Assembly: GCA_977006965.1 (NCBI GenBank)
Contig: OZ345357.1
Span: forward strand, 434,001-498,000
DNA length: 64,000 nt
Source of the DNA: Phymatolithon calcareum
Taxonomy: Eukaryota > Rhodophyta > Florideophyceae > Hapalidiales
Direction of reading: 5' to 3'
Shown in pieces: positions 31,322 through 42,290 of the stretch; positions within the stretch are counted from its first letter, which is position 1, and every line of letters begins with the position of its first letter. Position numbers and translations under genes: made by a program. Below the pieces are notes generated by a model, which saw only the letters and a program-made list of their open reading frames with translations, made no database searches and was not told where the DNA came from.

Positions 31322-31953
31322 TATACGACGATGGGGACGAACACGCGTATCAGACGTCCCCCACTGACTCCCAGATGCGCGTCAACATCTGCGACGAGGA
31401 CGGCGACACTCTCGATATGTACCGAAGCATCCCCAATCAGGTCGGTGGCGCAGGTATCTTGATCTTACGCGGGGACAACATACTGAAGGAAATTGGAATG
31501 AGCACGGGAGCGATCGGTTCGCCCTTCGACGCCGAGGTATTCGCAGCGGTCCGAGCTTTCGAAGCCGTACAACAACTGGAATTCGATGGAGGACAACACA
31601 TTCGGTGGTTCACCGACAGTAGGAGCTGCCTGGATGCATTGGCCGGACAGCCTCGGATGTATGGCGAAATGACAAGGACGTTGTGGGAAGCCATGGAGGC
31701 ATTGATGGAGGGCAACGTCACCATCGAGGCGATTTGGGTTCCAAGCCACTGTGGGATATCTGGGAACGAGAAAGCCGACGAGCTTGCTCGTCGAGGCATT
31801 AAGGAATCAGATATCGTGACGCATCAAGGCGTACCCTTGACCATGGAAGCCGCCCGGCCCATAATTAAACCGCGCAATTCGATGAACCAAGAAGTGTATA
31901 GTTTCTACCCCCAGAACTCCAGATTAGTCACATACGTGCCGAATTCATCCTAA
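31126..31953 (+). pseudogene. LINE-B RNase H domain
   Basis: From about 31440 the frame shows GGAGILILRGD, then SPFDAEVFAAVRAFEAVQQL (catalytic Glu), WFTDSRSCLDAL (Asp) and WVPSHCGISGNEKADELAR (His and Asp), a complete ribonuclease H core after the first strand. About 300 bases between TDGS and GGAG do not fit RNase H and look like an insertion or scrambled stretch. RNase H removes the RNA template in LINEs of the I/R1-like groups. Confidence 0.8.
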
Positions 31954-32274
31954 ATCAACTTTCCGCAGAATGCTGCTCGCTGGTATCAGCTTTTCACCGG
32001 AAGGACGATGGCTCGGCGGAATACGACCCCATGTGCAAGGCCTGACCAGGTGGAACCAAAGAAACTGTTGATCACTTAATTCTTCGCTGTAGTGGGCGTG
32101 CTCTATCAAGACGGCAGACTATTGGTAGAGTAGGGCCTAAAACGGTAGAGGAATTATGTAGGGAGAAACCGCTTGAAGTACTCAAATTCGTGAACAATGA
32201 GGGGTTGCTTGATAACCCCTGATGTTAACTCTAGTTAACGTCTTCTGCAGTAAAGAAAGAAAGAATATCTCAAG

Positions 32275-32703
32275 ATGTATGAAGACTTGCGACAAGCCCT
32301 TCAGAAAGCCCAGGAGGAATCTGTCACGAAGAAGAGGAGGATAGAGGAAACAATTAAGGTATGGGAAAAGGAAGAAGAAGGTAGATCAATGAAGATTCCT
32401 ATTGAAGGCAAGCTACCAGGGATCCTTTACATAGGAGAAAGAACAACACGTTTAAGCTGCCTAAGGTTGACATTCAACCGAGCACCCCTTTGGAGGAAAT
32501 CAGTGTTGGGTGCTTACTGTGGGATTACTGCGTTGATCGAACTAGTCGCCTTACAACGTACTCTAGTGTCTATGTGCCGAACGTCCAAAATTGAGGACCG
32601 ATTTAAAAGTTCGAAAAAGTTAGTAAATCGAACGCAGAGCGGATCATTCGCGCCATTATTGGAAAGATGGACTTGTATAGTGAATGAGGAGTACCGCAAC
32701 TAA
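32275..32703 (+). pseudogene. LINE-A 3' coding remainder
   Basis: 142 codons starting MYEDLRQALQKAQEES, joining in frame with LINE-A sequence ending at 30022 once LINE-B is removed. It is a charged helix followed by LRLTFNRAPLWRKSVLGAYC. No zinc knuckle is seen. Confidence 0.5.
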
Positions 32704-32749
32704 TGCCTTGAAATCTCTTCGTTCGGCGCTAGCAACGAAAATATAGTAG

Positions 32750-34550
32750 TCACTTAGAAGTAACAGACCTGCCATGCCACGAGAAAACGTCCGGCTCCGC
32801 GTGGTCGGTGCATCCGTACACACAAAGGCAGCATAGGTGACCGGTCTCGCAGAGTGCTCCAGACAATATGGAGCCTTTTCCAATTGAAAAAATGTACGTG
32901 GTACGGTTCAGGAGGTACTCGAGGAAAACGCAGTGGTCGCGCGAGCGTATCACTTCGCATAAAATGTGTCATAGTTTGGCATTCGCCGAAGAAGAGTAAC
33001 TTTAAGACAGTCAACATGTTCAAAGTCGACATAGGGGACACTGACGATGGCATTGCAGAAGCTCACCATCTTGAACCGAGCCAACACCGGCAAAGCGCAG
33101 TACCACCCAGGAATGCTTACAGTAAACATCTTCGCCCATCTTCATCGCGAAACGCCAGTTTATCGTCCACAGTCGCAATCAGAAGCTCTTCAGAAGAACA
33201 AAAAAGCTTCGATAAAACCTTCAGGAGCTCTAACATCTCTCTTCCATGCTCTCACCCCTACGTCTTGAAGGGCCCTTCGGACATAACATCGCAAAACGAA
33301 CTTGATGTCGTCTCGCCTGACCGCGAGCCGAATACTCTCTCTTATGGGAAGCCATGGTACGAGCGCAAAGCTCTAGGACCGAATCTGTTTTGAGATTCCT
33401 CTCAGTTCTGGAAACTTCGCACTCTAATCGGAGTTTTCTTATCCAAAAATAACAGTAGTGGTCTTCATACGAAGAACGATTGCATGATGAAGCTGTTTCG
33501 CCACGTTCAGCTGCGAAAATTATGCTGCTTGGGCGTCCGCTAAGCTGAGAATAATTGGGCAACAAGAGACTACAGTGACAGAGCTGATTGAGTTTTTCTG
33601 AATACTCGTCCTCATGGCAAGAGTTGGGCTCAGCGCCGAGAGCTATTTTTGGAGGACAACAAGGCCAAGGAACTATCTCACCGCTCCTTCTTCTTCAAAT
33701 AATGGTATGCCGCTCGCCGAATAGCTCTAGTGAATTTCATTCAGTGCACAACGAAACGAAACATGTAGTCTGCGCAGCACTGCTAGCCGCTCGGTCAAGA
33801 TTCTGTCGATGCCATAACTGACCACAGAAAGAGCACTGTGCCTCCGTCGGACCTGATTTGCGTCCATGAGTCCATATCCCGTTGGCATGGGAACGGAGGT
33901 CACGAGCCGGAGAACGGTTGAGAGATACAGCACTCAGCGAGTGAAGGAAGCGCGAGAATACTGCATCTTCAACAAATGAGACTATAGTTCATGGGGGTCA
34001 TCAAACTCCTCTGGCAGTTTGCGCGATTGTTAGATGACTTTTGTTCCCTGGTGCCCATCCAGAAAGTCAGCAGCACTGGACACAGCGAAGGTATTGTGAA
34101 GTGCTGCCCGAGAAACTCATCGATAACACATTTGCCACGCGCAGTACTCGTCGACGTTTAGTCGCTAAAGAATGTACCTTTGCATTCGAGAGCGGTGTTA
34201 GAACCCACTTAACTCCCAAGAAAAAGAAAAGGAGGACTGAGGATGTCATGGAGACTACTTGTGGTATCAAAACAACTGCAGAGCTGGGAAATTCAAGACG
34301 ACGAACCTCTTGCCCTCATACTGTAATAGGCGTGAAAGTGCCACACTATATATTTGTGGCGCTTCTACTCTTAGAAACTGTTTCGCTAAGCACGTTGAAG
34401 ACATCCATGAGCTTGACGCTTTTGACGAGCCTGATTGTGAGTAGCTTTCGTTTCCAAAAATGAAATGATTTTCATTCCTCAATACGTCCTCAATTGAGGA
34501 AAAATGTGTTCTCAATTGAGGAAAAAATCCCGGCACATAGACACTACTAG
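32750..34550. other. Unassigned tract within the LINE insertion
   Basis: Several frames of 60-180 codons (longest 32854-33393 plus) lack any recognisable domain or paralogue in the window. I see no TIRs or tandem repeats. Confidence 0.4.
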
Positions 34551-34559
34551 CGTCGTCGA

Positions 34560-34743
34560 AGATGAGTACAGAAATTGAGTTTGAGTGCAAGCGACTCACA
34601 GGAGCTCTTGTTGGGAGAGAATTACGAATCAAGAACGTTTTGAGTAGCCAGACGACTTTAGCGTAGAGATTATCGCAAGAGTTGCCCCGTTACGCCAAGG
34701 TGAGGCTTTGGGAGCTATCAAAATAAAATCATCAAATATCCCC
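34560..34743 (+). pseudogene. Decayed third copy of the MSTEN...ECKRLT ORF
   Basis: Starts MSTEIEFECKRLTGALVGRE and continues LRIKNVLSSQTTLA before an in-frame stop. The DNA similarity then continues to ATCATCAAATATCCCC at the insertion edge. This matches the minus-strand family members at 25435-25644 and 44653-44940. Confidence 0.5.
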
Positions 34744-35160
34744 TCTTCAAAGGGTCCATAATATATCCGGACGGTGTACCAGTAGACGGATAATCGTCCT
34801 CACTCTTAGAAAAGATACCCAGCGCAGCCTCCATAGCTTCCGCGACCAACGAGCGATCTCCACGAAGATTATTTTTGATAAGAACGGCCATGACATCCTC
34901 AATGGTAGTGCCGTGCAGGGCAAGAATTGCTCGACGCTGCTCCAGACGGGTGAGCATGTTCTTCACATCGTCAAGGGCACCTCCTTTCTCAACGTACGCT
35001 CGAGCCAGGTCCAGGTCTTCCTGCAGACCGTCCTCACCGATTCCCATGCGCGGCACGGATACGACTCGGTCTCATGGGGGACGGCCAATACATGTTGCGC
35101 GGCGTGTAGAGGGTGTCCGCAACACGCCGCCTAGGCAGGCTGCAAAGGAGGTCATTTTCA
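34718..35160 (-). pseudogene. Plastid-type gene copy A, broken
   Basis: Homologous to the intact gene at 47686-48120. Two lesions are visible. A TGA replaces an Arg codon in the presequence (after CIGRPP), and the last codons are lost to the 6.4-kb insertion so the frame ends GYIMDPLKRGYLMILF instead of DPLKKQPKF. The mature-type part (GEDGLQEDLDLARAYVEKGG to SEDDYPSTGTPSGY) remains nearly identical to copy B. Confidence 0.82.
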
Positions 35161-35278
35161 TGAAGGACAGAGGATGCGTATACGCAGTGTGTGGTGATAA
35201 CAAATATATTTGGTCGGTTACAAGGACGAGTTTGTGAAGTTCGTACGAGTGTCGAGAATGGAGTGGGTTGTGTGGGAG

Positions 35279-35362
35279 ATATGGGAATGGGCGAGCCAGA
35301 ATGAGACATGAGCATGGATGATATGGGAATGGGCGAGCCAGAATGAGACATGAGCATGGATG
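35279..35362. repeat. 42-bp tandem duplication
   Basis: The unit ATATGGGAATGGGCGAGCCA plus 22 more bases occurs twice in perfect tandem at 35279 and 35321. Copy B has only one related unit (48238 onward). Confidence 0.9.
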
Positions 35363-36082
35363 ATTGGTAGTCGAGAAAATATCGGGGTGACTCCATATGA
35401 GCAGACAAGTATGAGAATTCGAGTCGATTGTTAGGGAAGGCATAGGTGTTGAAGGTGGAATGGGACGATCAGATTCGATTGATTTAGAGACAGGGCGGGT
35501 AGGAATAAAATCGAACGCAGTACAGGAAAATATGTCTTATGTCCTGGACAGCATGCGCTCTATGAAGACCAACAATTGGGTCGAGTGGATTGGACTACCA
35601 TCACAGCTATCCAATGCCTCGAAAAGCAGGAAACTTTTTCAGGCAAAATCAGAAAGATATGTTCAGACATGATAGTTGATGCAGAGAAACCCGAATGCAC
35701 GACTTTCCATCATGATGTCTCCGTCACAGCGTAACTTTTTGTTTTTACCACTTTGGTCTCCCGCACAGAGAACGAGAAGCTTACACTTTTCTCATGCTTT
35801 CACACACCTTGCAGCAAGTTATCGCTTCATTGAAAAGGCTATTTGCACATCATAGAGCGCATGCTGTCCAGGACATAAAACATATTTTCCTGTACTGCGT
35901 TCGATTTTATTCCTACCCGCCGTGTTCCTAAATCAATCGAATCTGATCGTCCCATTTCACCTTCAACACCTATGCCTTCCCTAACAATCGACTCGAATCC
36001 TCATACTTGTCTGCTCATATGGCCCCGATAGTTTCTCGACTACCAATCATCCATGCTCATGTCTCATTCTGCCTCGCCCTTT
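35330..36082. repeat. Large inverted repeat (arms ~233 bp)
   Basis: 35330-35564 reappears in reverse complement at 35851-36082 with a few percent differences, around a spacer of 286 bp. Copy B has only the first arm, followed by different sequence after GCACATCAT, so the second arm is an inverted duplication private to copy A. Confidence 0.88.
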
Positions 36083-36393
36083 CGAGTTATCCCTGTGGAA
36101 ATTTTTCTCTCACCTCTCGCTTCAAACATTGAATCGTGAACGGATCTCGGTCGCCAACCAGATCCAAGAGCACGATCGTCTTCCTCGCCTCCGCGCGCGC
36201 CTGCGCGCGGAAGGAACTGGCGCGCGGCGTAACCCCTGCGCCGCGCTCGCGTCGAACACGATCGCGCGAAGCCCACTTCGCATTAGACCGCCCCGGTGCC
36301 CCTAGCTCACGTTTCTGACATTCGTTTTCCGATTGGAACCCGCCGATCTTTGCGCCATCACCTTGCGCGTCTTCCGCTGTCAAGATCGTTGTC

Positions 36394-37647
36394 GTGTATC
36401 GTTCCCAAGGCCCGCGATCGCGCGAGAGATTCTTCTGCGCCCTAATTGCTGCCGATCGTCGTCATCTTCCCCACCGCCGTCGTCGTCCGCGGAATCGACA
36501 CGCGTTTCCACAAACGTGTACGAGTTGGAATAATGAGTCGCCCGGTTATCAGTTCTACGTCTACTACGTGTCTGTTGCCGCCCCTCTCGTCCCTCGCCGA
36601 GTCGAAGACCGCTTTCCAGTCCAAGCGCTTCGCACTGAGCTGCCCAACGCCCAGTGCAATCAAACTGGCTCTTTTGTTCTGAACGGTTCTATCGGCGGTC
36701 GTCTTATCGTCAAGTGCCATGCTTGCGACAAGAAGGTCTCCGGCAAAGTCCTCTCTGCGATGCTCAAGACACCACCAGCATCCCCCAAAAAGCCGAGCAC
36801 CCCTGCGCCTTCCTGCGAGTCATCAGACACCCCGCTGGGATCCCCAGAGTTGAGAGGTTCTGCCTCCTCCGTCGCTGGTCCTCAGTCAAGAGCTTCTGCG
36901 CTCTTCTATGGACCAGAGGTCGTTCCTGTGGTCCCTGCCTCAGCGCCTGCTTCGCTCGCTGTCCCTGCTACTCCTGTGGTCCTCCCAACTTCGGCGCCTG
37001 CATCGCCGGTCCCTCCGGCTTCTCTGCTCGCTCCGACTCCCCCAGTCCCAGAGTCTACGCCACCGTTCGCCACGGTGATCGCTTTCAACGACAAGGTCGA
37101 TGAGCTCACTGACCTCCTCGCGGCTGCTGTCGAGGACATTCCCTCGCTCACCACCAAGGTCCACTCCTTGGAGGGTGAAATCACTATCCTGCGTTCCCGA
37201 TCGGCCTCATATTCCAAGTCATCCGGGCTTGTCCGCTCACCCGGCCGGCTTTTAACGCGTCCCAGGCGCTCCATTGTATATGAGTCGTCTTCCTCGTTAG
37301 CGGCCCCTGTCTTCGTGGACCGCCAAGCTGATGGTATCCCTGATGCTGACACCCCGGCTGCGCCCGCTCCGGTCCCGGAGCCCACTCCGGACACGGCACT
37401 AGTCGAGTCTGCAGTCCCCGCCACACATCGTTTTTCTTGGGCCGAAGTCGTTCGGACAAAGTCCGGAAACCCCAAACTTCCCGGCCATGTCGCATCTCGT
37501 ATAGCTGAGAGCCGAAAGGCCCTCTCTTACGGCGGTTTTGACGCACCCGATGCTACTCGGGAAGTCACTCCGGTTTACTTTGACGACGTCCCACCTGGGC
37601 CTCTCAGCCAACTGCGTGCTGGCCTGGGTCTGTCCCTGCACAGCTAG
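36394..37647 (+). CDS. LINE-C ORF1-like protein
   Basis: 417 codons. There is one possible metal site (VKCHACDKK), a long Pro/Ala/Ser-rich region (SAPASLAVPATPVVLPTSAP), then a short coiled coil (FNDKVDELTDLLAAAVEDI, LTTKVHSLEGEITILR) and a Lys/Arg-rich stretch. A disordered linker with a coiled coil next to a LINE endonuclease fits an ORF1 protein. The start is uncertain; 36535 could also be used. Confidence 0.55.
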   Translation: MYRSQGPRSRERFFCALIAADRRHLPHRRRRPRNRHAFPQTCTSWNNESPGYQFYVYYVSVAAPLVPRRVEDRFPVQALRTELPNAQCNQTGSFVLNGSIGGRLIVKCHACDKKVSGKVLSAMLKTPPASPKKPSTPAPSCESSDTPLGSPELRGSASSVAGPQSRASALFYGPEVVPVVPASAPASLAVPATPVVLPTSAPASPVPPASLLAPTPPVPESTPPFATVIAFNDKVDELTDLLAAAVEDIPSLTTKVHSLEGEITILRSRSASYSKSSGLVRSPGRLLTRPRRSIVYESSSSLAAPVFVDRQADGIPDADTPAAPAPVPEPTPDTALVESAVPATHRFSWAEVVRTKSGNPKLPGHVASRIAESRKALSYGGFDAPDATREVTPVYFDDVPPGPLSQLRAGLGLSLHS

Positions 37648-37984
37648 TCAATGCTCGGGCTTTCCTTCCTCGGCCACTCCACCCTGGAAGTTCTCTTCCA
37701 TGCCCCACTCAAGGACAGGCTCATTGAAACAATGAAGTCACTCAAGTTCCGTCACCTCAAAAAATTCGATCCGGCCTCCGCCTCAGCGAGCCCTACAGTA
37801 ACCCTCCGTTAACGTAATTTTTGCCACCGCTGTTGGCTTCGTGTGGGAGCCTCTGCTCGCTCCCCCACAGCACGCGCTTGGTACCTTTCCCAAGCTGCTG
37901 CACTTCTTGCTCAGAATCCCGACCTAGAGATACCCAACCCTCCGGCCGATGCCATTTTTCCGCAGCCCAACAGTTCCGAAGACC

Positions 37985-38160
37985 CCCTTGCTCAGGGTGA
38001 GAGAGTTAGCGCACAGGCGAGTGACCAGACTGTGGGTCAACGAGTACCACAACCCTAAGGGTCCCTTGGTCAGGGCGAGAGAGTTCGCGCAGAGGCGAGG
38101 TACCAGACTCTGTGTCCACGGGTACGACAACCCCAAGAGAACCCCTTGCTCAGGATGAAA
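37985..38160. repeat. ~78-bp tandem repeat in LINE-C
   Basis: CCTTGCTCAGGGTGAGAGAG at 37985 recurs diverged at about 38062 and 38142, separated by 77-80 bp. It lies between ORF1 and the endonuclease. Confidence 0.7.
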
Positions 38161-38469
38161 GAGCTCCAAGAACCCTCGGTCACTACTACCGAGAAGCCCG
38201 CCAATTCTGCGGAAGCTATGCTGGCCCTCTCGGGCCAGCTGCAGCTATTCGGAACCTTCATCAACAACGCCATCTAGGAAATCACCCCCACACCGGCACT
38301 ACCCTCTGAAGGTGTATCCCGCCTTTCTAACTCTCAGGCGTCGTCTGCTGCTCTCGAGGAATCACCCTCACCGGCACCTGAGAGCATCCCGCACACTCCA
38401 GCCTCGGAAACCCCCTCCACTGCACCATTAGCAGAAGCACCCGCAGCGAGCCCAGAGGGCCTCAGTCAA

Positions 38470-39130
38470 TGAGAGCCGCAACTCTGAACCTCAACGGGTG
38501 GTTGCGTACCAAATCGACCACACTCGCCTCCCTTGCCTTGCAAGTGGACGTCTTGTGCCTTACCGAAACATGGCTTGGCACCCTGCCGAATTAGCTTCCT
38601 GCTTCTCCGTACGGCGCTGGCCTGGCCCCAGCTTACGCATCTCCCGGACGCTTTCGACTCGGGGGCGAAGTACTCCTCTCCAGCTCCCTCAGTGGTTTCA
38701 CAGTCACCGAAACTATCTCAACCCCAACTTTCCAAATCGTAGCCGCCCGAGCTGGTGACCTTGCGATCTTCGGTGTCTACGTGCAACCCACCGCCACTAA
38801 AGAGCCATTCAAGGATTTTACTTGCCAACTCACCCGCCTCAGCCGAGGACAGTGCCTCATCCTCGGCGACTTTAACGCCCGACATTTTTCGTGGGACAAT
38901 TCTACAACCACTCAAGGCAGACGCTTCGCTGAATGGTGTGTACGCACGGGCTTTTCCGTTGCTATACCACCTGCCCCAACCTTCAGTACGGGTACCCGCG
39001 CCAGTGCAGTCGATCTCATTGTTGGGCGCAATGTAACGTTGGTCCGTGTTCAGGTTGGCACCCTGGAGTCCAGCCCCATCTCCGATCACCAAAGTTTGAG
39101 TGCGACTGCTCTCCTCTCAACCGCGATGAA
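38470..39130 (+). pseudogene. LINE-C APE endonuclease
   Basis: Across frames: ATLNLNGWLRTKS, VDVLCLTETWLGT (catalytic Glu), LAIFGVYVQPTATKE, CLILGDFNARHFSWDN (the GDFNA block) and SAVDLIVGRN, then SSPISDHQSL (the terminal SDH motif). All catalytic blocks are recognisable but one stop (after ETWLGTLPN) and frame changes break the gene. Confidence 0.8.
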
Positions 39131-39349
39131 ATGTCCTAGCGGCATACCAGCGCGTCTCCTGCGTGACGCCCGGCTTCAAGAAATCCTGCTACAGACGACG
39201 ACTTCCCCTCCGCTTCAAAGCGCTCGCTGAGGCTTCCACTGGTCCCGAGCTGGATATCGCATCCCACCGCCTTGCACAGACCATCCTGGCCCCTGGAGTG
39301 CAAACTGTTCCCCACGACCTTCAAACCGCTAACACCCGGGCTGAACTAA

Positions 39350-41397
39350 GTGCATGGACGACATGGCCAAGCTCAGGTCAAAACTGCTCAAACTCCCCTC
39401 ACGGAGAACAGCAGTTTAACGTTTCGTGATCTTGACTACGAAATCAAGCGCCAAGTTCGACGCAACAGAAGGAAGCTCCGTCGTGATGCCATTGACGGGC
39501 TCAAAGCCAGCTCACTCGACGCCCTAGCCCAATACACACGGTTTCTCACAGCCCTCGGGTCTGCTCCTAGGACACCCGTGGCACCGTCAATGGACCCAGA
39601 AGACTTTCCCGACTTCTTGATGACGAAGCAGCGAGCTGTTGACAATTCCCCAAGTCCAGCCCACTTCACAGTCCCGGACCACTTTCTGGACCGACTCTCT
39701 ACCGCACTGGAATCTATGAAACCAGACAAGGCCCCAGGTTTGGACAAACTCCATGTCGAGATGCTCCGACTGGCTCCAGCGCTCATGCTAGAGCGCCCTT
39801 TTTGCCCTATGGTCTAAAATTAGCGAGCTCGCTTACATGCCTACCATCCTACTCTCTGTAGAGTTCTGCCCCCTCCCCAAAAAAGGAGAGCCCGCTGATG
39901 TTCTGCGCACTACAGGCCCATCATGCTCCTGTCATCCCTCCGGAAGACAATATCCAAGGCGGTCGGTCGGTCTCTCCAAGACGTGTACTCATCTCTCGCC
40001 CGGCAATTGGGCTTCCTCCAAAGCACCACTACCGGAACAACAGTTGCCTTCGCTTCTATCCAAATCTGCAAGGGGCTCAAGCGTGTTGCTCTTCTAGACC
40101 TCAAGTCAGCTTATGACACGGTCCCCAGAGACAAACTCCTTGCTCTCTGTCAAGCCCGGCTGCCTGCTCAGCTCGCGGCCATGGTCCAATCTCTCCTCGT
40201 TAAAAGGGTTGTTCGGGTGCGTGGGCAAGCATCCGCACGTGTGGCCGTCATTCACACGGGTGTCTTTCAAGGTGACCCTCCAGCGTATGGTTGTACAACC
40301 TGTTCATGGGCCCTGTTCTTGAATCCCTCAATGACATTCCTCGTGAGATCGGGTCGGCTTTTGCAGATGATGTTCTACTCATGGCAAGGGCGTGGTCAGT
40401 TCTAAGACGCCTCCTTGCTCTATGTACGAAATGGGCTCTTGATTATGACATGACTTGGGCTCCTGTCAAGTCTTGTGCTCTTGGTGACCCGTCTTCACCA
40501 CCTCTCCTCTTGGAAGAGTCGCAGCTCCCTGTTCAAGAGTCCGCTGGATACTTTGGAATATTCCTTTCACGCCATGGGGTCACCGGTGAAAAGCTGGCCG
40601 AACGCGCCGATAAGGCACGAAACGCTCTTCATCACCTACGAAGGGTTCTCCCCCCTACACTTTCTATGCAATCTGGCCGCTCTGTGGTCTATATGTTCGT
40701 GTATTCGCTCATGGACTACCTTCTTTACTTGACACCGATTGTGGGGGAAGTGATTAGGGGAGTTTATGAATTGGAATGTTCAGCTCTTTCCTGGATTTTA
40801 GAGGTTCAAATTCCAGTGCGACTGCTGCCTCGGGCTCGTTTACTTTCATGTATGTTGTCCATCGACGGCCGCCTCTCCTCCCACCGTCTCACCGCCCTGT
40901 ACAAGTTCCGAACCGCTTACCTTCGGCATAAGGCACCAGATAATAGTGCACTCGCTACGCACTGGAGAATTGCATGGGAAGGGTTATCTTCATCACCACT
41001 CATCTCGCCTTTCGTCCCCCCCGCGTTCCGAGGCGTTGATAAACCTGGCACCCACGAAGTTGTGGAACTTTGGAACAACATTTTCAAGGGGGAGCTCATC
41101 ACCCCCACTGAACGGTGGTCCGACACCGAAGTGGACGACTATGAAATTAATCCAAAGCCCTGCAGCTGCTCACAGGCGCTTTCCTCCCGCTCTCGTCTCA
41201 TCCGAACTTTCAAAGTCTGCGCAGCACGAAGCCGCACTCTGGTATCTCCACCGTCTGCTTCTACGTTACAAAAAAGGTCGAGAACGAGCACCCGTGTTCA
41301 AGCGACTTCTGGAAAAGAAGCTAACCCGACAGGATTTGAGCGCGCTAAGCGCCATTCTCGAGTGGAGCTGTTTTCACAAGCAAAAGAACAAGATTAG
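39350..41397 (+). pseudogene. LINE-C reverse transcriptase and C-terminal region
   Basis: MKPDKAPGLDKLHVEMLRL opens the RT, followed by the FCPLPKKGEPADV loop, QLGFLQSTTTGTTVA, VALLDLKSAYDTVPRDKL (motif A), GVFQGDPP (motif B) and SAFADDVLLMA (motif C, in the frame 40291-41397). That last frame is 368 codons and continues as the thumb and tail. At least three frameshifts separate these blocks. Confidence 0.82.
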
Positions 41398-41509
41398 ACC
41401 CAAAAATCGGGAGCCCTAGCGCCACGTTAAGGCTCTTGTTCATGCTAGGGTGCCTTACTCTCCGAGGAATGGACCTCTCGGGACAAGGTAATGACAGTGC
41501 ATAGTTGAG

Positions 41510-42290
41510 AGCATGGTTTATCCTACGGCTCTCTTCGCAGCAACGGAAGGGATCCTGCGCCGCGCACGGGTACGTGCATTACAGGACAGGAAAATCTCGT
41601 AGCTACATGCTTGCTCCATTGTTGCCGTGTTTCATTACAGCCAGGAAGAACCATTATTCTATTATCCAATGTGCAAGATGTGATACATGCTGTCCAGAAA
41701 ATGAGGAGCATGTGATCCTACTGTACACTGTTCCGTGCACGCTGTCTCTTGCCCGTATTGCATCGGCAGAATATGATCAATACCGAAGGAGAAACAAAAA
41801 GAGTTGCCGTATTCGAAGCATATTCAATGGCCTTTTATCTGCCGACTGGGCTAGCAGTGGCAAGGCGGCGCTGCCATCTAATCGCCCTTAAGAAACGCAA
41901 TGCTGATACCTATGCAACCCGAACAGGGTTTCTTTTTGTCTATCTGCAGAATAGACAAAAAGAAAAACTGCTCAGGTCTTAGTAGAAGGCTTTCCTTTCA
42001 TAGCGGGCAAAGTTCGAATGGGTGTTACACAAAAGACTAACCGGACGAGCTCACACAAATTCCACTGCGAGTTCTTGGCATGAAGCCCAGACAATGGGTA
42101 AGCAACACATACCTCGAAGCCGCTTTTGTCCTCTAGTAGAGCGCTGCGCTTTCAAGCATCAGTCAAGAAACTTCAGTGGCATTCTTTTCTTCGTCTCAGT
42201 AACATCGTCTTTCGCCGTGAAGAATATGCGCTTCTTTGAGATTGCTAATGTTGTGCACAGGTTTATTGTGTAATCCTTTGCCTTCCTCCT
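41510..42290 (+). mobile_element. LINE-D 3' end, first copy
   Basis: Closely matches 58180-58945. Encodes HYRTGKSRSYMLAPLLP and then CARCDTCCPENEEHV, a LINE-type C-terminal zinc knuckle. It continues through a hairpin (41924-41970) to a shared 3' end AATCCTTTGCCTTCCTCCTA near 42293, immediately before segmental copy B. Only the 3' part is present. Confidence 0.65.
41924..41970 (+). repeat. Hairpin in LINE-D 3' region
   Basis: Arms of 20 bp (CAGGGTTTCTTTTTGTCTAT and its inverse with two mismatches) flank a CTGCAGA loop. The copy at 58588-58634 has the same hairpin with one mismatch. Confidence 0.8.

Larger units (their letters stand above)
30023..32262 (+). mobile_element. LINE-B with RNase H, inserted in LINE-A
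   Basis: GAATATCTCAAG at 30011-30022 and 32263-32274 is a 12-bp target duplication, and the element ends in a TAAAGAAAGAAA tail, as expected for a LINE on the plus strand. Content in order: RT thumb (NATKCKVLGF, YKFLGVNFNQRLSFKKHC), a connection domain (30551-31100), RNase H, and a C-terminal CCHC (CKA...ETVDHLILRC). It lacks the 5' RT core, so it is 5'-truncated. Confidence 0.85.
28304..34743. mobile_element. 6.4-kb insertion of nested LINEs into copy A
   Basis: TCTTCAAAGGGT occurs at 28292-28303 and again at 34744-34755, on both sides of a tract missing from copy B. This 12-bp duplication is typical of LINE target-primed insertion. Inside lie a 5'-truncated LINE (29225-30022 and 32275 onward) and, within it, a second RNase H-encoding LINE. 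28304-29225 and 32750-34550 contain no sequence I can identify. Confidence 0.75.
20184..35845. repeat. Segmental duplication copy A (expanded by insertions)
   Basis: Starting at GACAAGAAGCCTATTG (20184), this tract is homologous to 42297-48775 in the same orientation. Homologous blocks are 20184-20301, about 22004-22268, 23454-28303 and 34744-35845. The three gaps are insertions present only in copy A: 20302-22003, 22269-23453 and 28304-34743. Genes in order are a secreted protein, a class-3 lipase, a small ORF and a plastid-type gene (broken here). Confidence 0.9.
36394..41410 (+). mobile_element. LINE-C, near full-length APE-type LINE
   Basis: Plus-strand order is an ORF1-like protein (36394-37647), an APE endonuclease (38470-39130), an RT (39400-40400) and a long C-terminal frame (to 41397). 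Frameshifts separate the parts, so this copy is not functional as read. No RNase H or C-terminal zinc knuckle was found, unlike LINE-B. It sits between the two segmental duplicates. Confidence 0.8.

Noticed and set aside
32854-33393. 179-codon plus-strand frame
   Set aside because: No domain, no paralogue in the window, and it lies in an unidentified tract of a LINE insertion.
36906-37475. 189-codon minus-strand frame
   Set aside because: Antisense shadow of the Pro/Ala/Ser-rich LINE-C ORF1.
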